Shown here: in pieces, positions 44,053 to 52,788 of the stretch
Numbering within the stretch: position 1 is the first letter of the stretch
How the letters are laid out: every line of letters starts with the position of its first letter
From: Methanococcoides sp. AM1
GTDB taxonomy: Archaea > Halobacteriota > Methanosarcinia > Methanosarcinales > Methanosarcinaceae
Assembly: GCF_900774055.1 (NCBI RefSeq)
Contig: NZ_CAAGSW010000002.1
Location: 434,001-498,000 of the forward strand
Direction: 5' to 3'
DNA length: 64,000 nt
Translations under genes and position numbers: made by a program
The notes under the pieces: model-generated
What the model saw: only the letters and a program-made list of their open reading frames with translations
What the model was told of the DNA's origin: nothing
The model's database searches: none

Positions 44053-44192
44053 TCTAAGTATTTTTGATTTATTCAGGATGAATCATAGCAGTATGATAAT
44101 CATTGCGAAGTATTATGCAAGATTTTGCTGGATATTGAAAGGGATTTGAGTTACAGCATATGGGAAGTATGATAGTTAGAATGATAAAATCA

Positions 44193-44627
44193 TCATATCC
44201 CTTCATCAATGAACCACTTTCTTATGGCATCCTTCGGTTTATCAAAGCCAGCATCTAAAAAAATAGCACCTGCAATCGCTTCAAGCGTTTCAGCTAACAC
44301 ATGATCACTATTGCCATGATTTTGAATTATTTGGCCTTTTCCTAATCTTAGAAAAGGTTCGATCTTAAGTTTACGGGCAGCATTTGAAAGTCCTTTCTTT
44401 TTCTCAAGTTTAATACGTGCAGGAGTTATTGTCCCCCCACTTCTTTTCCCAGATCCCATTAACATCTCTGTTAAGGCAAGCTTTATTACAACATCTCCAA
44501 CTGTTCGAAATTCATTTTGATCCTTGCATAGATGTTCATTTGAATATGCTCGTGTCGTAAGTGCTTGGATTAATAGTTCTTTATTACTGAAATGGTATCC
44601 AAGAATTTCTTCTATATTGCCCGTCAT
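44193..44627 (-). CDS. second RNase III-like domain protein
   Basis: 144 residues, no dsRNA-binding domain. LGYHFSNKELLIQALTTRAYSNE and QNEFRTVGDVVIKLA are the first half, AETLEAIAGAIFLDAGFDKPKDAI the second. At the key Glu of the signature there is Arg, while the Gly-Asp is kept; in motif 2 the Asp is Glu and Glu is kept. GGTGATG precedes the ATG. It differs from the one at 39072 and is not a recent copy. rRNA-processing-like members exist in methanogens; function here is unclear. Confidence 0.75.
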   Translation of the reverse strand: MTGNIEEILGYHFSNKELLIQALTTRAYSNEHLCKDQNEFRTVGDVVIKLALTEMLMGSGKRSGGTITPARIKLEKKKGLSNAARKLKIEPFLRLGKGQIIQNHGNSDHVLAETLEAIAGAIFLDAGFDKPKDAIRKWFIDEGI

Positions 44628-44692
44628 GCATCACCTGTTACGAATTAAATGATATTAACATATCAAACCAAAAGGAAAACCACTTTGTTATT

Positions 44693-45514
44693 TCAATCAC
44701 TTCTTAAATGATATGACTCATCAATATTCTTCATTTTTGTCCTTTTCAAAATCGAACGACACTTTTGACAAAAGGGATCTTGGGTAAATTCACTTTTAGA
44801 AATAATCTCTTTGCATTTTGTACAAACAAATACAACTTTCTCTTTTTCGATTTTCTTCAATGATGTTTCCGTTTTGATGTTTATACACGTCTCAAAAATA
44901 GGTATAATTACTTGCAGTTTATGTTTGAAGATTTCATCATCATTTTGAAATTTAGTAGATACAAGTTCTATATTTGGTGTTTCAATAGGATGTGATGTTC
45001 CTTTAACTTGCATTAAATTCAATCCTCTTTTTCGAATTTCATCTACTTTTATGAACATCTCTTCTATTGAATCATTATCCAGTTTGTTTGATTGTATTAG
45101 AAACTCCTGCTTGTAATCAGGTCGTTGACTAAAATGATTATTTTTTATTTTACTGTTTACTTTTGTTGAAAATGAATCATCCAATTGACTTATTTTCTCA
45201 AGAAGATAGTTTTTTTCGCTGTTGTGAAACTCATGAAGGATATTTTTCAATTTTTTCACACTATTTAATGTATTGGCATCAAGCCCGATTACCACATTTT
45301 GTTCATCGTCATCGATTGAAACATAAATGTTTGGTTCCATCCGGTTCTTTGCCTCATTCATACTTCTCTCCGAAGGTAGTGGTAGCATCAACCATTCTTC
45401 TTTAGAGATCCATTCTGAGATTATTTCATTATCATCTTCAACGTGCTTTACAAGATTGTCACCAAGTACATCTTGTGCAATCTGATAGAGTTGAACATAT
45501 CTTTGAATCTTCAT
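44693..45514 (-). CDS. zinc-ribbon protein at end of restriction operon
   Basis: 273 residues from ATG 45514, which overlaps the upstream stop as ATGA. Helical and highly charged; a segment SMNEAKNRMEPNIYVSIDDDEQNVVIGLDA could be a conserved domain. The C-terminus has a zinc ribbon (FVCTKCKEII, then FCQKCRS). Not recognised. Operon position suggests it assists the type III/Mrr set. Confidence 0.6.
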   Translation of the reverse strand: MKIQRYVQLYQIAQDVLGDNLVKHVEDDNEIISEWISKEEWLMLPLPSERSMNEAKNRMEPNIYVSIDDDEQNVVIGLDANTLNSVKKLKNILHEFHNSEKNYLLEKISQLDDSFSTKVNSKIKNNHFSQRPDYKQEFLIQSNKLDNDSIEEMFIKVDEIRKRGLNLMQVKGTSHPIETPNIELVSTKFQNDDEIFKHKLQVIIPIFETCINIKTETSLKKIEKEKVVFVCTKCKEIISKSEFTQDPFCQKCRSILKRTKMKNIDESYHLRSD

Positions 45515-46527
45515 TCCTCTATCACCAAACTCCATATTCTTTTTAGCGGTAACTCTGCTTTAAGTTCATCATCAAACCGTTCATAATACTTGAAAATTTC
45601 AGCAAGTATGTTTCCCTGATCCCACAATCTTGTTGTGAAAAATGCATTTTTAGCTTCCTGTTTTGCAGCAGAGTTAAATCCACCCCATGAAACTAAGAGA
45701 GCTTGGTCAGCCCCAACAGTTGACATTACGCCTTGTAGTTCCCTGAGTATCTTCACATCTACTGGAGAATATGATGATTTCACTTGCACACATATCCTTG
45801 GATTTTCAAAGCCTAATGGACCTGATGCTGCAAGTATATCAATCCCACCATCTCTTCCCGGTGGTGAAACCCTCGTAATGTATCCCTGTGCCTTTAGAAT
45901 TTCATCAACAAGTCTTGCTAGACCATGTCCTTTGAATTTTGATTCAATATACTTTACAATTTGATCCCTGGAATAATCCTCAATATCAATAGTTTCTTCT
46001 TGATCATTTTCCGTTTCAATTTGTGGCACTTCATTGCTTGTTCCTTTTGGTTGTACTTCCCCTTTCAGAAGCTTCATAACACGGTTTTTAGCATCATTTC
46101 TCTGGATTTTACACACCGTCATGAACGCACCAAGAGAATATAGAATATCTTGGTCAAAAGCAGATCTTGGAAGTGTTTTCAACCATTTCACAGGCCTGAT
46201 GTGTCTTACATTATCAGACAATTCTTTGTAAGTGTAATTCCCATCTATCTTTCCAATAGCAATTGATGATTCAGTTTTCAGAGGAAGTGCTACCAAGTCA
46301 CCAATTTGCATCTCTCGGACAAATCTCCATATTTGTCCAACTTCATTGCCTGCTTTGTTCTTACTAGCATCGGGATATTCTTCTCTATAGATTTGATATA
46401 ACTCATCTCTACTTTTGACGCTGGAAAGGTCTGGAAATTCATTCCAGCCTATTGTGACGACATTTTCTTCTAAAGCTACCTGTTCCTGTTCCCCGTGACT
46501 ACCTGCTCTTACTAACCAAAAACTCAA
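45511..46527 (-). CDS. Mrr-type restriction endonuclease with EVE-like N-terminus
   Basis: 338 residues. TTG start after GGGGGG. The N-terminal 150 residues (WLVRAGSHGEQEQVALEENVVTIGW, IGDLVALPL) resemble EVE/PUA-type readers of modified bases. The C-terminal Mrr domain has PPGRDGGIDILA and ICVQVKSSYSPV, the D-to-QxK active site. It would cut DNA with a modified base. It lies between res and the zinc-ribbon gene and is cotranscribed. Confidence 0.8.
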   Translation of the reverse strand: MSFWLVRAGSHGEQEQVALEENVVTIGWNEFPDLSSVKSRDELYQIYREEYPDASKNKAGNEVGQIWRFVREMQIGDLVALPLKTESSIAIGKIDGNYTYKELSDNVRHIRPVKWLKTLPRSAFDQDILYSLGAFMTVCKIQRNDAKNRVMKLLKGEVQPKGTSNEVPQIETENDQEETIDIEDYSRDQIVKYIESKFKGHGLARLVDEILKAQGYITRVSPPGRDGGIDILAASGPLGFENPRICVQVKSSYSPVDVKILRELQGVMSTVGADQALLVSWGGFNSAAKQEAKNAFFTTRLWDQGNILAEIFKYYERFDDELKAELPLKRIWSLVIEE

Positions 46528-46557
46528 TTAGTTTCCCCCCTATTCACTAAATCAACA

Positions 46558-49500
46558 TCATAATTTATCGTCAAGCATCTTGCTAACATATTTCTCTCCT
46601 TCTTCAAGGAAGAAAATATGATTTTCTTCATATTTATTACGAGAATTTGTATGGAATATCGTTTGTACTTCTCTAAATGGTGTTCCAGATATAATGTAAG
46701 AATCCAATACAATTTTCTGTTTTACTCCACGTTCTTCTAATTTTTCGGCAAGAATGCTTTCAATATTCTTTATATATTCGTGAAGTTTTATTTTTTCATC
46801 TTCAAAACCATTATCATACATTTTTGCTAATCCTTTAGGATCTGCAAAAATAATGTGTTGTTTATCATTCTTTTTTATCCATACAATGAAATCAGGATAG
46901 TAATTGAGCGTCTCAACAAAGAATCCAACACCTTTTCGAGGAATGTTCCTGAGAACAAACAGTTCCTGTTGTTCGGAAAATTTGGATTTGTTCTGCTGAA
47001 CGTACTTTTTTAAATGCAAAAGGAATTCATTTTCACCTTTGTTTAAGCTATCTGGAACAATCTTGTATTTTGGAGAATTACTTTCATCTTTGACAAACAA
47101 AGGTTGATACAGGTGTTTTTCGAAGTAAACGTTTGGAACATATTGAACTTCGTCTCCTGCATACAACTCTTCAAAGCTTTCTTTTCTTAGATTTTCTTTC
47201 AGAGAATTAATCGCATCAATGATCTCCACATCGTTTTCATTGACTGTTACTCTAAAATTCCTGAACTCAAAATTACCATTTGATTCGGTGATAGGAACAG
47301 CATCAATATTTGATTTAGTCCAGACATTTCTATGGCGATTGTGAACGCTTTGTAGATATTTCTTCAAGATTGACACAACAATCTCTTCAAGATGCCAAAC
47401 GTCTTCAAATTTAGTAGGAGTTATATCATCATCCGGACATTTCAAGAAATATGTATTTTCATTCCGTTCGATTATTTCACGGAGCACTTCTTTTGAAAAG
47501 ATCATGTTGTTCCATGACTTTGCAACTTTAAACTCAAGAAGTGAGAAATATATTCGTGACCAATCAAGTAAGTCAAGATATTTATGTTCGATTACTTTTG
47601 CTTTTGTTTCAGATTGAGCACCTATGCCACGGTTTTCCTGACTTTCAATTATCTCAATCTTGGGCATGAGGTCAACTTCAACCTGTTTAATATTTTCATC
47701 GGCTTTTACTTCAAAGAAGTCTTCTTTTCTAAACCTCTTTTTATCGACATATGGGATTAATAGATCTTCTTTCAGATATCCGGTGTTAAGTTTTATCGGA
47801 ACTGGAATATCTACATAATTTTCAGAAGGCAAACCTTCGTTTTCAAGATATTCCTTGAATTGATCCATATAATTTGCTTCAATCCCGAAGATATTGAGCT
47901 TTTCAAGAACATGCAAACTCTCAGGTGCATATTCATCCACCGCTTTGCTTCTCTTTAGCGAATGGTTTTTCCCTCGTAATCGTACACCACGACCAAAAAG
48001 CTGGATTATTTGTGTTCCTTCACTTTTTCCAATGTTGAGAAGTCCCATATTTGAAACTCTCCAGGAATTCCACCCTTCTATGAATTTCTTTGCTCCGATG
48101 AGCACATTTATGTTTGAATTTTTCTTATTAATATCATTAAACAAGGAAGTTCCCATTTCATCTTTGTTTGTATTTATACCAGCCTTCTCAGCGAGTTTCA
48201 GGAACTGTGCGTCATCTCCTATGTTTATAACACCAAAATATTCCCCTAAACCACATTTTAGTGCAATCTCGCCTGCAGCATTCTTTATGTTGAAGAGGTA
48301 TAATGGTGCTTTATTTTCGCTGTGAAAAATACGCTTGAGGACATCTTTAAAGATAACTTCCGGAGTGTAACCACCATCTCGTAAGTATCCAAGTCGTTGT
48401 TCAGGATATGTTGGCAAGAATATGTCTCTGTCGTTTTTATCTTTAAGGCCTGAATTCCCCGAGAGTATCTTTTTGATATTATCTACAGTCCAATTCTCTT
48501 TATTGTTGAGTGCAAGATCGAAGAATTTTATAACTTCGAGTATGTCTGATTGGTTTTGTTTTCCCTGAACTTTACTCCCTACAAATACCCATAGTGGATC
48601 TTCGATATTGTATTCTTCAATTTCATCAAAATATTTTTCAAAAACAACCTTTTGTTCGTATAATGTGAGAAGATTAGCGAGCATTACTAAGTGTTTAGTC
48701 GGTTCAGAATATTTTGAATCTTTAAGATTCAGTATACTGAACTCTTTACCATATCCATCACTATGGAAGTAGCGGTAGGAATAATCAAAGATAATTGATT
48801 TCCCATATTTGTGAAGCAAATCAAGTGAATCTTTTTTATTTGCTGCAGCAACAGCTTGCCCGAATGTTGCACTGTATTCAAAAGCAAATCCTTCTTTTGA
48901 CAGCTCTTCTCGGAAGTATTTCCATTTATTTCCACCTGAACCTTTGTGACCCTCATCAACAAATATGAGGTTTTTCTGCCCAAAGCTTTCAATGTCTATA
49001 GTTACTCCCTGACCTTTCTTCTCGTCTGTAAGCTTGTGAATATCAATAACCTTTACCACATTATGTCCAGCGTACTGAGACATGGGACCAATGTTCTGGG
49101 AACGGAAGAGTTCACATGGAATGCTACTTTTTTGCATTTCTTCGATGTGCTGTTTAGAAAGGGATTCGGTGGGAGTAACTAATAGTATGTTGTCAAGTTC
49201 TATTTTGTTTGGCCCTTGATTATACTTCATAAACTGAAGATAATTTATGTGCAACAAGAAAGTCTTTCCTGCTCCTGTTGCCATCCAGAATGCCAATTTT
49301 TTAAGATCTTTCTTGACAAAACTAGGATTAAAATCTTTGTTTTTCTTTCTGGAATGAATAAATTCTTCTGGACTTGGGGTTAGCCCGTTCATCAGTTTAA
49401 TGGGATCATCGAAATAGCGGTCTAGATATATCTCAGTGAAAAGAACGGAAAGGTATTGGAAATATTTCAACCGTATAGGTGTCTCTTGCTTGATATTGAT

Positions 49501-49749
49501 GTAATCCACATACTCTTTAATATTGGAGTCATACTCTTCGAGTTTCGTTCTTAAATGTGAATTAATGCTCTTTTGGGAATAAAGTACATTGAAGACGTAA
49601 CTTCTACCCTCATCATCAAAACCATCCTCTACATTTTTTAGTATCTTTTGAAACTCATCAAAATTCTCCATCCCAAATAATTTGTTCATATAATTGTTGA
49701 GCACGAGATAATCATCGAGTCGAACTTTCTTATTATTAGCTGGAACCAA
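46558..49749 (-). CDS. type III restriction enzyme, Res subunit
   Basis: 1063 residues. Helicase motifs Walker A MATGAGKTF (about 155), FVDEGHKG (about 263) and QLFGRGVR (about 580) define an SF2 translocase; a C-terminal nuclease domain has DFIVWIKK and IIFADPKG (about 950-965). TTG start 3 bases after the mod stop, with GGTGGT upstream in the end of mod. It translocates along unmodified DNA and cuts at a distance. No frameshift is seen, so the system looks intact. Confidence 0.92.
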   Translation of the reverse strand: MVPANNKKVRLDDYLVLNNYMNKLFGMENFDEFQKILKNVEDGFDDEGRSYVFNVLYSQKSINSHLRTKLEEYDSNIKEYVDYINIKQETPIRLKYFQYLSVLFTEIYLDRYFDDPIKLMNGLTPSPEEFIHSRKKNKDFNPSFVKKDLKKLAFWMATGAGKTFLLHINYLQFMKYNQGPNKIELDNILLVTPTESLSKQHIEEMQKSSIPCELFRSQNIGPMSQYAGHNVVKVIDIHKLTDEKKGQGVTIDIESFGQKNLIFVDEGHKGSGGNKWKYFREELSKEGFAFEYSATFGQAVAAANKKDSLDLLHKYGKSIIFDYSYRYFHSDGYGKEFSILNLKDSKYSEPTKHLVMLANLLTLYEQKVVFEKYFDEIEEYNIEDPLWVFVGSKVQGKQNQSDILEVIKFFDLALNNKENWTVDNIKKILSGNSGLKDKNDRDIFLPTYPEQRLGYLRDGGYTPEVIFKDVLKRIFHSENKAPLYLFNIKNAAGEIALKCGLGEYFGVINIGDDAQFLKLAEKAGINTNKDEMGTSLFNDINKKNSNINVLIGAKKFIEGWNSWRVSNMGLLNIGKSEGTQIIQLFGRGVRLRGKNHSLKRSKAVDEYAPESLHVLEKLNIFGIEANYMDQFKEYLENEGLPSENYVDIPVPIKLNTGYLKEDLLIPYVDKKRFRKEDFFEVKADENIKQVEVDLMPKIEIIESQENRGIGAQSETKAKVIEHKYLDLLDWSRIYFSLLEFKVAKSWNNMIFSKEVLREIIERNENTYFLKCPDDDITPTKFEDVWHLEEIVVSILKKYLQSVHNRHRNVWTKSNIDAVPITESNGNFEFRNFRVTVNENDVEIIDAINSLKENLRKESFEELYAGDEVQYVPNVYFEKHLYQPLFVKDESNSPKYKIVPDSLNKGENEFLLHLKKYVQQNKSKFSEQQELFVLRNIPRKGVGFFVETLNYYPDFIVWIKKNDKQHIIFADPKGLAKMYDNGFEDEKIKLHEYIKNIESILAEKLEERGVKQKIVLDSYIISGTPFREVQTIFHTNSRNKYEENHIFFLEEGEKYVSKMLDDKL

Positions 49750-49752
49750 GTC

Positions 49753-52700
49753 TTATACCACCATGAGTTTCTTGAATTCTGGTTCTATTGGTAATGCTCG
49801 TTCCACATAGAAGTCGGCATTTATGTAAGTCTTTGAAGGTTTAAATTCAGCAATGATTTTTTCTTCAATGAACGTTTTATCTTCTTTAAGATCAAGGTTT
49901 TCACAATCTCTCCAAATAATTAAAATTGTGTCCTCCTCTTTCTTGCCTACTACTACTTTGTAGTAAGTACCATTATTATCAAAAGTCCTGATATTTTTAA
50001 CATGAATTCCTAGCAAATAGTTGAAAGTTTCAACCAAATCCACTTTCTCTTCCTTCAATTCATTTCCATTTGCAATTTTAAGTGTATAATCAAAAGGCTT
50101 GTTCAGTTTCTCTATATTTAGTCTGCAAGGACTTTTGTCCTTGGTCTCAAAGTCGAGCATGTAACGCAGGAAGTATCCATCCATATCCATGAGTGTTCTC
50201 TGAACAGAACCGCTTTCTGTAAATTCAATGTTGTTGAGTGTATCTTCATATTGTTCAAGAGACTGGTACTTGAAAATATGACTTATACCTTCATCAGACA
50301 AAGGTTTTCCACCTTTCCATTTGTCTGAATACATTACTTTCTGGATGCGTGGTTTAGTAACACTCTCAAAATATTCGCCCATTTCTACAAGAATATATTT
50401 TCGTTTACCATTATCTTCTTTGTTAAGATTTAATACAGCATGACCTGTTGTTCCGGAACCAGAAAAAAAATCAAGTATAATGTCACTTTTGCTGCTATTT
50501 ATGGCAACAATATATTTTATGAGATCAGTTGGTTTAGGATAATCAAATACTGTCTTATTAAACAAATTTTTTAGCTCTGTATTTCCATTTCTTGTTAAGG
50601 CGATATTTAAAAGAATACTTCGTGGTTTAATTCTGTACTCATTTCCGTTTTCATCATAAAGATACATTTTAGTAAAAATTTGCCATTCATCATTTCTATT
50701 TTTAATGAAGTCAATTTTTCCTTCATCTAATTCTTTAAGAAATCTTTTTTGTTCCCATCTCCAAATTGTAGGTGGGTAAATTTCAATCCCATCTGGGCAC
50801 TTTATAGGATATCTTAAATTAGGTCTATCAGTATCAATACCTGTTTGATATAGGTTTTTTCTTTTGTAAGGGCCAAACTTTTCAAAGTTTTCATCATTAT
50901 ACTTATATTCTGATTTTAAAGTGCCTGTTAGACCTGTAAAGTACTTTTCTTGTTTAGTTTCATCTTTAGAAAATAATACCATGTACTCATGATCTGCTGC
51001 ATAATATCTAGCATCAGAACCCCCACCAGCTTTCTTTTTCCAAACAAGCTGTGAAATAAAATTATTTTTATTAAATACATTATCCATTAAAAGTCTCAAG
51101 TTTGGTGATTCTATATCATCTATACTGCTATAAATCACTCCAGATTCATCTAATAATTCTTTTGAAGAAAGTAGACGGTCTTGCATCATCGTCAACCAAC
51201 TCGAATGCTGATAAGCATCTTTGTAGATGAATTCATCACTCCCTGTATTATACGGCGGATCAATGTAAATACACTTCACTTTCTCAGCGTACTTCTCCTT
51301 CATTAGATTCAATGCCTGCCAGTTCTCGCTATTGATCATAAGCCCACCAGTGGCTTCATCAATGTCATCAAATGAAGCAAGCAGCCTGTCCTTGAACTCA
51401 TATTTAAAGAACTTCGTATCAATCACAAGATACAGATGTTCTCTTAGATATGATTCATTAATGTCCTCATTTCCAAATGAAGTAAGATTGGACTGCTTTT
51501 TCTCCCCAATATAATTTAATTCACTCCATTCATTGAGCTGATCTTCATTCTGCACAATTTCTGAATAAAGTTCGTCAGGCACATTGTCCAGAGTCACACA
51601 ATAATCTGTCTTCACAACGAATTTTTTCTTCTCAAACAGCATTTTCTGGAAATCCTCTATTTGTGCAAGGAGATCGATAACCTTCAAGCAAATATTCTTC
51701 ATAACCTTTGCTCGGGTTACATATTGCTCCACAGTCACTTCATTCTCAGTACCTAGATCATCCAGATGGAATACTTCATTTTTGATGTAGAAATCCAGTT
51801 CTTGGGAGAGAAAATTTTTCAAGTCCTTGTGGATGAAATAATCAGTGGTATTCTTTTTTGTGTAAACACCTAAATGCTTTTCAAGAACTTTTCTTTTTGT
51901 GCTTTCATTCACAAATTTATCTAAAGCCGTTTTCAATCCAGGATCTGATACCCTTGAAATGATTTCTTCGTTAAGTTTTGTTAGGATGTTCTCTTGAACA
52001 TTCGTTTTACCATATTTTGTTTCTTCTTCCTGAGTCAATCCTCGGTATTCAAAGAAAATGGTCAGTTTCTTTTTTGAATCATTATAATCAAGAGAATTAT
52101 CGGAAGAAGACAACACAAAGAAACGCTTATCAGCTTTGTTGTTATTAGCGGTTGCCTCAGCTTCCTTTATAAGAAACTCAACAGCATATTCGCCTACTTT
52201 GAATGAGTAGTTCTTGAAATTTACTCCAGTCTTAATGTAATACTGGTCTTTGTTAGCCCAGTGAAGCATAACTTCTTCACCGTTATAGGGAATAGCGTAT
52301 TTCTCTTTCTGTGAATAACGCCTCATTGACATGAAATCCCCGTTGTCATAGTATCGTGAAAAAAATTGGAAAATATGACTGAATATTTCAGCTTCGTGTT
52401 GATCTGACATTCCAGAATCTTTCATATTGGCACATGCCTTCTCATACTTTCCGACCAACTCTTTTGCAAATGGGGTCGTAACAAAAATAGGTTTAACTTT
52501 CTCATTCTCATCGAATGCATCTTCACCAAGTTTATCCCATATTTCGGATTTGATAGCTTCAACTTCTTCTTCAAAGTTCTCATGTTTTGAATTAGAATAT
52601 TCACTAAACTCTGCATTCACTACATCAATAAGATCCTTCTCAATGAAACGTTCAATTTCTGTTCGTTTCTTGTTCATTATGCGGTATATCCCAAAATCAA

Positions 52701-52770
52701 GGTCCGCAGAATCAAACTGAAATAAATTCTTGAGTAAACTTTTGAGTTGGTTTTTGTAATTTTCTGCCAT
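49753..52770 (-). CDS. type III DNA methyltransferase, Mod subunit
   Basis: 1005 residues from ATG 52770 (GGGTGA just upstream; GTG 52779 would add three). DPPYNTG near 507 precedes DFFSGSGTTGHAVL near 770, the beta-class order of N6-adenine methyltransferases; the long region between holds target recognition. The N-terminal 480 residues are larger than in classical Mod proteins. It modifies sites and gives specificity to Res. Confidence 0.92.
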   Translation of the reverse strand: MAENYKNQLKSLLKNLFQFDSADLDFGIYRIMNKKRTEIERFIEKDLIDVVNAEFSEYSNSKHENFEEEVEAIKSEIWDKLGEDAFDENEKVKPIFVTTPFAKELVGKYEKACANMKDSGMSDQHEAEIFSHIFQFFSRYYDNGDFMSMRRYSQKEKYAIPYNGEEVMLHWANKDQYYIKTGVNFKNYSFKVGEYAVEFLIKEAEATANNNKADKRFFVLSSSDNSLDYNDSKKKLTIFFEYRGLTQEEETKYGKTNVQENILTKLNEEIISRVSDPGLKTALDKFVNESTKRKVLEKHLGVYTKKNTTDYFIHKDLKNFLSQELDFYIKNEVFHLDDLGTENEVTVEQYVTRAKVMKNICLKVIDLLAQIEDFQKMLFEKKKFVVKTDYCVTLDNVPDELYSEIVQNEDQLNEWSELNYIGEKKQSNLTSFGNEDINESYLREHLYLVIDTKFFKYEFKDRLLASFDDIDEATGGLMINSENWQALNLMKEKYAEKVKCIYIDPPYNTGSDEFIYKDAYQHSSWLTMMQDRLLSSKELLDESGVIYSSIDDIESPNLRLLMDNVFNKNNFISQLVWKKKAGGGSDARYYAADHEYMVLFSKDETKQEKYFTGLTGTLKSEYKYNDENFEKFGPYKRKNLYQTGIDTDRPNLRYPIKCPDGIEIYPPTIWRWEQKRFLKELDEGKIDFIKNRNDEWQIFTKMYLYDENGNEYRIKPRSILLNIALTRNGNTELKNLFNKTVFDYPKPTDLIKYIVAINSSKSDIILDFFSGSGTTGHAVLNLNKEDNGKRKYILVEMGEYFESVTKPRIQKVMYSDKWKGGKPLSDEGISHIFKYQSLEQYEDTLNNIEFTESGSVQRTLMDMDGYFLRYMLDFETKDKSPCRLNIEKLNKPFDYTLKIANGNELKEEKVDLVETFNYLLGIHVKNIRTFDNNGTYYKVVVGKKEEDTILIIWRDCENLDLKEDKTFIEEKIIAEFKPSKTYINADFYVERALPIEPEFKKLMVV

Positions 52771-52788
52771 ATTTCTCACCCACTTTCA

